Shown here: piece after piece, positions 48,701 through 57,700 of the stretch
Position numbering within the stretch: the stretch's first letter is position 1
Layout of the letters: each line of letters begins with the position of its first letter
DNA from: Siphonodentalium dalli
Taxonomy: Eukaryota; Mollusca; Scaphopoda; Gadilida; Siphonodentaliidae
Assembly: GCA_032622095.1 (NCBI GenBank)
Contig: CP136061.1
Span: 217,712,373 to 217,776,372 of the forward strand
Direction: 5' to 3'
DNA: 64,000 nt
Notes under the pieces: model-generated
What the model saw: the letters and a program-made list of their open reading frames with translations, nothing else
The model's database searches: none
Told to the model about the DNA's origin: nothing
Made by a program: the position numbers and the translations under genes

Positions 48701-51700
48701 TGCTCTGCAAAAGGAAAGGCTGCAGCATAATAACACTGAGTTACACTGGTTGTCTATCATTGGCAGGACATCTTTTAAAGTTGCTTCATTTTATTTTCGT
48801 CGGATGTTTGTCTCTGATTCCCTGATACATGAACAGTCTGATCTATCCTTAAACACCCTGATGGAATCTTTGATCAGAAGCAGCCCCCTTCCTCTGTCCT
48901 CAATGTGCTAATATAGTGACTATTGATAATTTGAAGTTTGCAAGTAAACAAGATTTCACAATGCTTTTGGTAGAGAGTTTCATATGTCTGGAATGCTACA
49001 GTGAAGGTTAGTTCAGTACAACTCGTAGCGTGCACATAAGTCAAATAAGCCTCTGTATATAATTTTGTGTGCAGATAACAGTAATTCTGGAAATTGCATG
49101 CTTTTTATTTCCTTTTATTTATTTTTAGTAAGTTATTTATTATACTGAACATTTCGTTTAAGTTTATGAACATGTGCTATTTTGTCCACTATACCGACAT
49201 AGCAGTTAAAAGTGGCTGACTACATCATGATGGTGACAATAAAAGTCCTATACACCCACACATGAAATACTATTTCAAAACATGCTCGTGACATTCGCTG
49301 CAATGTAAATATAATGGAATGGCCCTCATATAAAACAAAGTATGATATATGTATCTCATTGTTTAGTGGATCATAAATGCAAGCCGCGAATAGCAGGGTA
49401 ATATCCGGTGATATTAACAAAGTCGAGGGACTGCATGGGGCGTGGAGACCGGGGTGTCCTAACTTTGGTCAAAATGCTCAACCATCATGAAATTTGTTGT
49501 GGATGTTAATATAATGTTAATATATGTAGATCTTGGATTTTACTCCTTGCATGACTCAATCCTTTGGCTACAAGTCTTACCTTTGGTCGGATCATCATAA
49601 AATTTGTCATGGATGTTAACATTGACATATAGATGAGAACGAGTCATTTTGGGGTCATTTGGTCATAAAAGATGGCCACCGGCAGCCATCTTGGATTTTA
49701 TGACTAAATCATTTGGCACGGGCTAAAAGTTACACCTTTGGTCGGATTGTTATGAAATTAGTCATGGCTATTGACATTGACATGTAGATGGGAACGAGTC
49801 ATTTTGGGGCCATTTGGCAAAAAAACATGGCCACCAGCAGCCATCTTGGATTTCAAAATTTAGTCCATTAGCACGGGCTAAAGGCCGGAGTGTTCATTTG
49901 ATCATGAAATTTGTCGTGGATGTTAATATTGACATGTAGATGGAAACGAGTCATTTTGGGTCATTCAGCCATAAAACATGGCTGCCAGCAGCCATTTTGG
50001 ATTTTACTCTTTGCATGACTAAATCCTTTGCCAAGTAGTATTTTGGTCGGATCATTATGAAATTTGTCATAGCTGTTGAAATTAACATGTAGATGGGAAT
50101 GAGTCATTTTGGCATCATTCGGCAAAAAATATGGCCGCCAGCTGCCATCTTGGATTTCAAAATTCAATCCATTAGCACGGGCTGCAGGCCTGAGTGCTCG
50201 TCTGATCATGAATTTGTTGTGGATGTTAATATTGACATGTAGATGGGAAGGAGTCATTTTGGTGTCATTCGGCCATAAAACATGGCCACCGGCGACATCT
50301 CGGATTTTACTCTTTGCATGAATAAATCCTTTGGCACAGGCTACAGGTCGTACCTTTGATAGGATGGTTATGAAATTTGTCATGGCTGTCGACAAAGACA
50401 TGTAAATTGGAAACGAATCATTTTGGGGTCATTCGACCATAAAACATGGCTGCTGGCAGCCATCTTGGATCTTACTCTTTGCATGACTAAATCCTTTGGC
50501 ACACCATATAGTCCACATCCCAATCCGATCATCACAAAACTTCATAATGATCCTGATATTGATCTACTAGATGGGAGCTATCAAATATTTTTGAATTTCA
50601 CTGGAAACATAGCCGCCAGCGGCCATCTTGGATTTACTTTATATCTATCTCTTCATAAAAGATATCTAGTATTACTTAGACATTTCAACTTTCCGCATTC
50701 CTAATCACTCCACTGACTGTAACACATGAAATTATTCCCTTTCCATGTTGAGCTACATTTCATTTTATTAGTTATACTCCTGACAGGCGGAGCACTGTTG
50801 AACATGTGTGTGGACAGAAACACATTTGTGAAGAGCTGAGTGGAATGAAGTTCCGGATATCACCACAGTCCTTCTTCCAGCTCAATACAAAAGCAGCAGA
50901 GGTCCTATACAATACTGTAAGGGAGCTGGCCGATATCAAAGACACCACAACTGTTCTCGATGTGTGCTGTGGTACAGGTAGGTGCTCTAAAGTAGTTGTC
51001 CCCAGAAAATGTTTTTGGTGGACAATATAAATCGTCTGTTCCCCGAAAAACATTTGTGGGGACTATAGAAATCACCGGTGTCCATCGCAAATTGTTCATG
51101 GATCATATGTTCATATGTTCAGTAATGATTAATGGAATTAAACAATATTTGGTATGTGAGATTATTGGTTAAGGGCACAGGTCAATATGGGTGAAATCTG
51201 CCCATTTTTACCAGAGTTACATGTATGGTCCTTGTCAACTTAGAATTTGCAGACTATTTTGGTTTCCGGATGATAACTTTGGTTTTAGTTATTTGATTGT
51301 TTTCAAATTTGTTATGTAGTTTATAAAATAGAGGTCAAGTTTGAATATGGGTGTAGGCTGCCAATTTTTACCGGAGTTATGGTCATTGTAGACTTCAAAT
51401 TTAATTAAGGGGTTTCTGCCAGGGTTAAAATGTAGTGTCCGTAGAACCTAGGATAGGCTTGGCCCGTTGAATGCACATTTTGAAATATCATGCCCAAAAC
51501 CCCCTTGTTTCCTTACACTAGAGAATAGTGCTGGGCAGTTGTGTTGGGCTATAAAAATACCTCCGTAAATCAGGCCTCAGCCTAGGGGTCCAGAACAGGG
51601 AGACTTAGTCTCCCTTCAGGAAATTTAGGGAGACTTCAGGAAATTTAGGGAGACTTCAGGGAGAAGTGGGGAGACTACCAAAAATTGCCAATTTTCAAAT

Positions 51701-54700
51701 ATCGCTTTATTTTATAACATCTGACAATAAAAAAATTTAAAAGATGAAATAAAACTAAAAAAATTTGACTTTATCTGAAATTAGCTTAATTAATTGTTAT
51801 TATACATTTAAATTTTTTGGAAATGTTTTGTGTAGCTATCATTTAAGCAAGACAATTATCAAGTTACAGTAGTAGTTAAATTTTTTAACTAAATGAAAGT
51901 AGTATTATTTCCTAGACTGTAGCCTGGAAGATACGTTTGTACAGTCTGAATTATGATGCATGTAACTTTGTAAGTTTAATTTGGTCACGGCTGTAATGTG
52001 GGTGTCCGCTAAAATAAACAATAAGGACTAACTAACAAAGGAGTTGCAAAAGCTTTTATTAATTAATGGCCTCCCTTAATTAATGCCAACATCACTGGTA
52101 TAATCCGATTAAAGCAATAAACTTGACATTATTGTATTTACGGAAGCGGTCTCTTCAAAAAGTCTGACGCGGTCTCTTCAAAAAGTCCGACGCGTTACCG
52201 AAACGAACTTCCGAAGCGCCTGGTACATACTCTGATAATGTCGTAATTGTTTTATATCTGAAAAGCGGGACGGCGGTCTTTTAAGTTAATTAAAACATTT
52301 ATTTGTGACACTCACGATGGTCAGTAACAACACAGATGCGAACATCTCATCGTGTTTTCAGCGTGTCAAAACATTCGTGATTAACATTCATTACCGCAAA
52401 GGGATCGAACAAAGGCGACTGAATAACAACACAAAACAATAGGTCATATTTTATTTTTTTTATTTTAAACACTTGGGTCTTTGTCTCTGCATCGTCTGTT
52501 TCTTTTTGGGATGGCCGCCACAATTCATCTATATACGGACATGTCCGGAAAAAAAACTAGAAAAAAATTAAGAAAAAAAAAAAAAAAAAAATTCCCCCTA
52601 AAATTGAAGGCGACTTCGATTTCGCCTTAGAGCGACGACAGGGCGAAGTCAGCGACAGTAAGGCGACAATCTCGCCCGAGTCGCCTTGTGAGCTGAGGCC
52701 TGCCGTAAATTTGAAAATCACACCGCTTTATACCCATGTTATTTTCATAAATTTCACCAAATTTATCATCTATGAACAAAACACAACCCTGGTAATCGAT
52801 ACAGATGTCATGGTAGTATCAGATCAATCTGATACTGAAAGAGGAATTACTATTTATGAAATTGTCAACGGGACTATTTATCAAAGTTAATTTTCATGGC
52901 AAATGATTGTACATTCTATTTATAGTCATATATTTCTGACAGAAATATATGGATGTATCAACAGATGATTGATTTATTGTACAGTTATACCAGAGGATAG
53001 CTCAAAAATATCTCAAATTCCAAGTTCAATACCGTCAGGGCACATGCCACAGTTTACCAGCCATCTGTCCACCATATTTTCTTTCTAGCCAAAATCATAC
53101 ATGGAAAGTTAAGCTTGTATTTGCCGTTGTATCCCAACCCCAGATAGTTTTGCATGTATCTTTTCCTTCATTTTATGGAATGACACTTTGAATTTGTTTC
53201 GGACGAAATTGAAATAGTCAAAGGCAAAACACAGACGCCCTCTTTCATTTTATCTATTGCAGTTTATGGCATTGGTGACTTGTAACCGGAAATTAAATAC
53301 AAGCAGACCTGTACAAAACACTTATTATATTGATTTACACCCCCCCCCCCCTTTTTTTTGGGCACCAAACAGGATACGTTTTACAGACAACCAACCGGCC
53401 TAGCGGAAACCATGATTTAAAAACATGGTCATGGCACTGTTTTTATTTTAAAATAAAAATGTACAGATCTGATCATATGTTTCGCATGGGAAACTTGTGT
53501 CATGATATAGAATGATTCAGCCATCTTTGATAGAATTTTGTGAATAAATTGAAAAGTTATTTTATATCAGTACATGGAGAGTAGAATTGCGCTGATATGA
53601 CATTTTCAATTTTTCACTATAGAATATAGAATATTGACACATGGTTCATGTTTTCCATAGGTACAATAGGTATAATACTGTCAAAGTTTGCCAAATATGT
53701 TGTGGGTGTGGAGATGGTGCAGCAAGCAGTAGAGGATGCTTACCTCAATGCAAAACTCAACAGTAAGTTCTTTGTACACTATCAATTTAACCCTTTCTTT
53801 ACTAAATGGATTATCCCACCCAGTTATGAAAGTATATACTGGAATGTCTATTATTCATTTGGAGGGGTGTTCAGTTAATCAAAGCAGACGACAGACAGAA
53901 AAACAGATAAAACAAGAACAGAAGGATTCATATTCATTGGTGGGAAATGTTCAGATGATAAGTTCAACAAATGACCTATGGTCGATTGTTGAATTTATTA
54001 TCTGAATATTTCATAAGTAACTACTCGCCAATGTGTATTAGTAAAGAAAGTGTTAAGGATAATTTACTTCATTGCACCATTAGTATGTACAAAATGGGTT
54101 GGTTATTTGAGTACCCAAATTTAGCTTTTGACATATATAAAACGGCTGTGACCAAACATTAGATTGTCCAATAATACCATCAGGTGGCATGCTGAGCTAT
54201 TGAAAGTATGACCATACTAAATTGAAGATAAAAAGCCTGTTAGGATTTAATATATATTATTATGGAAGAAAGTAATCTCAATTTCTGACCAAAATATATT
54301 TTATAACTACATATATGATCGTGACAACACTAGTGGGGGGAAAACTACTGCAAAAGTATTGTACTGGTACATGTATATAGATTCAGGTGTAAGGTATTAT
54401 TATACATTCCCTGGGAGAATTTATAATAATGAAAATGATGGTTTTATATAGTGCTTAAAGATGGATTATCTCTTTCTAGATACATTTTATATAGTTTCCG
54501 GGGTATAAAATAATAAATATGAGTTGAAGACACCTGTCCAGAAATGCTTGTATCAATTAATATTGATTTTATATAAAAAAAATTCTTATAAAATGCTAAA
54601 ATCAATCGCTATGTTTTTACATTTCTATTTTTAGAACAGACCATCATGAAACTTTCAGGCGATCTCAGATAGAGATATAGTTCTCCTGCTTGCTATGCTC

Positions 54701-57700
54701 CGATTGTTTCCGCGAGCCATAAAATGTCCCAAATTGATTGTATGTATTATTCCAGAAAATTATAAATAAAATCAATACTAATTGGTAGAAGCATTTCCAG
54801 ACAGGGGTCCTCGATTCATATTTATTATTTTATACTCAGGAGACTATATAAAACTTTTATATGAAGAGATAAACCACCTTTAACCTATTACTTTCTCTAA
54901 AACGCTTTTAAATATTACACTATTTGGCACTTTTTAATATGTCAAAAAAGACTCCTTGTAAGGATATTGGTTGACTGAAATTACATTGATATATGTTCAT
55001 AAATATTATGGAATATTTATGTCTGAATTAAATTACTTTTGGTCTACTATTCACTTGTGAATTTTCTCCAGATGTGTCTAACATTGAGTTTGTATCTGGA
55101 AAGGCTCATCGGCTGCTTGAACCACTATCATCTTGTAGCGAATTTAAGAAGCACGATGAAGTTGTAGCTGTACTTAATCCTGGGAGAAGTGGTGTCAGTA
55201 AGTATCTAACCAGTGATAAGCTATGAAGCTCAGGCCCAAGAAGTATTCATATTTTGTTTTGTGTGCAATCCCTCTCATTTAGGAGCTTAACCCTTTACCC
55301 AACAAACCGGCCAAAACCGGCCAAATAAAGCTTCAACAGCCTAAAATATCTTCGGTCTGTCTCAATAGAACCATACAAATATGGGTATCATTGGAACCGG
55401 CTCCTTGACCACATTGTGATAGTTACAGTTATGCCCTGTGCCAATGCATTCTCTTATATATGCGAGTCGACCATAGGTCGCCTCGCATATATAAGAGAAT
55501 GCATTGGCCTAAACAATTTTTACCATTTTTTCTTACATTCTTTAACAATTTTATAATTTGTAATGTGTTAAGCCAATGCATTCTCTTATATATGCGAGGC
55601 GACCTATGGTCGACTCGCATATATAAGAGAATGCATTGGCACAGGGCCGTTCTGTTGGGTAAAGGGTTAATTGATCTTTCTAATTTAGGATAATTTATTA
55701 ATAATTAATTCATGGGTAATTGTGATCTATACTTTAAAACAATCTTGTAATTTATATAACTAAGACGGTCTTTTTCATTTTTAGCTCAACTTACTTTTGT
55801 AAGTTTGAGCTATTGCCATGGTTTGGCGTCCGTGTGTGCGTGTGTGCGTGTGTCCGTCAACAATTTCCTTTGGCGCGGGCTACAGGTCGTACCTTTGGTC
55901 TGATCTTTATGAAATTTGTCATGAATGTTGACATTGACATGTAGATGGGAACGAGTCATTTTGGGGTCATTCGGCCAAAAAACATGGCCGCTGGCAGCCA
56001 TCTTGGATTTCAAGATTCAATCCATTGGCGCGGGCTACAGGTCGTACTGTTCGTCTGATCATCATGAAATTTGTCATTGATGTTAATAATGACATGTAGA
56101 TGGGAACGAGTGATTTTGGGGTCGTTCGGCCAAAAAACATGGCCGCCAGCAGCCATCTTGGATTTTACTCTTTGCATGACTAAATCCTTTGGCGCGGGCT
56201 ACAGGTCGTTGCGTTGGTCGGAAGTTTATGAAATTTGTCATGGATGTTAACACTGACATGTAGATGGGAACGAGTGATTTTGGAGTCATTCGGCCAAAAA
56301 ACATGGCCATTTTGTATTTCAAAATTCAATCCATTGGCGCGGTCTACAGGTCGTACTGATCATCATGAAGTTTGTAGGTCGTAGCTTTGGTCAGATCTTC
56401 ATAAAATTTGTCATGGATGTTAACAATGACACGTAGATGGGAACGAGTCCTTTTGGGGTCAATTGGCCAAAAAACATGGCCGCCAGCAGCCATCTTGTAT
56501 TTTACTCTTTGCATCACTAAATCCTTTGGCGCAGGTTAGACATTTCAATTAGCACCTTTCCTATTCCTCCATTTACTGTCAACCATTAAATTATTCCCCT
56601 ACCTAAGTTGAGCTACAGTGTCATTGACACTTTCATTATTTTCATGTTTTGTGACTCATGCACAGACATGTTAACCGTCCATGATTGTGCGGGAGACTCC
56701 TGGATTACAGAATGATCTACCACACTCCCAGAGATTAATGATTATTTCATGGATTATTCTGATTCAGAAAGTCACAAAAAATTTAAGACTTCCCCTTTGA
56801 CAGACTGTCAATGCCTAAGGTATATTTCAATCAGGTCCTGGAAATGGTAATTATAGGGTGTGACGAAGGCTTCAGTCATGCAAAGAGCAAAACTGTTTTT
56901 AATAGAAAATCATTCAAATTCAATAGCTCCTGTCTGGATCCTCAACAATCACATAAATTTTCAAAACCATTTCTCTAATAAAAGTGGGCTGCAGGGTGTT
57001 CCAGTGGATTTAAATATAAACTATAAGACCGCCACTGACAGCCATGTTTTTCAACAAAACTAGGACAAATTTGGTAGCTCCCATCTGTAGGTTACCCGAA
57101 GATTCATATGAAGTTTTGGATGAATATATAAACATTTTTAGTTTTAAGGCGTGCCAAAAGATTTTGTCATACAAAGAGTAAAATGCAAGATGGCTGCCAG
57201 CAGACATGTTTTTCATCGAAAAATCGTTCAAATTTGATAGCTCCCATCTAGAGTTTATCCCAAACATGCCTGTTCATTTTCAATACATTTCTCCAATGAT
57301 TGTGGGCAGCAGGGTGTGCCGATGGATTCAAATGTGATATCTAAGATGGCCGCAGTATTTTTTAACAGAAAATCATTCAGTTTGTCCCTGTTTGTATGAT
57401 TCCAACTTTTCCCTATTTTGACATGGTCACCTTACTTGGGTATGAAATCTCCCTAAAATCGCCAGAGTGAGAATTCATAGAGAGAGAAGTGACTATTCTC
57501 ACGGTGTAGAGTGTAGAGACTCCCACCAGATCCTATCTTTACGGGATGATCGAAAGATGCCCCAAACATGGGCATTTGCTATGACCATAAATGAACTACC
57601 AATGCTAAAGTGTATCCCAAATTGTAATTCAAGTTGAATATTTGTCGATGAAACACGCATTCTGATTGGACGAAGACTGCTAACTGGTCATTGATCAGAA

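Noticed and set aside
50806-51030. ORF starting inside TRMT2B exon 8 as a separate gene
   Set aside because: It starts with GTG inside an exon and reads past the GTAGGT donor into the intron; the exon belongs to TRMT2B.
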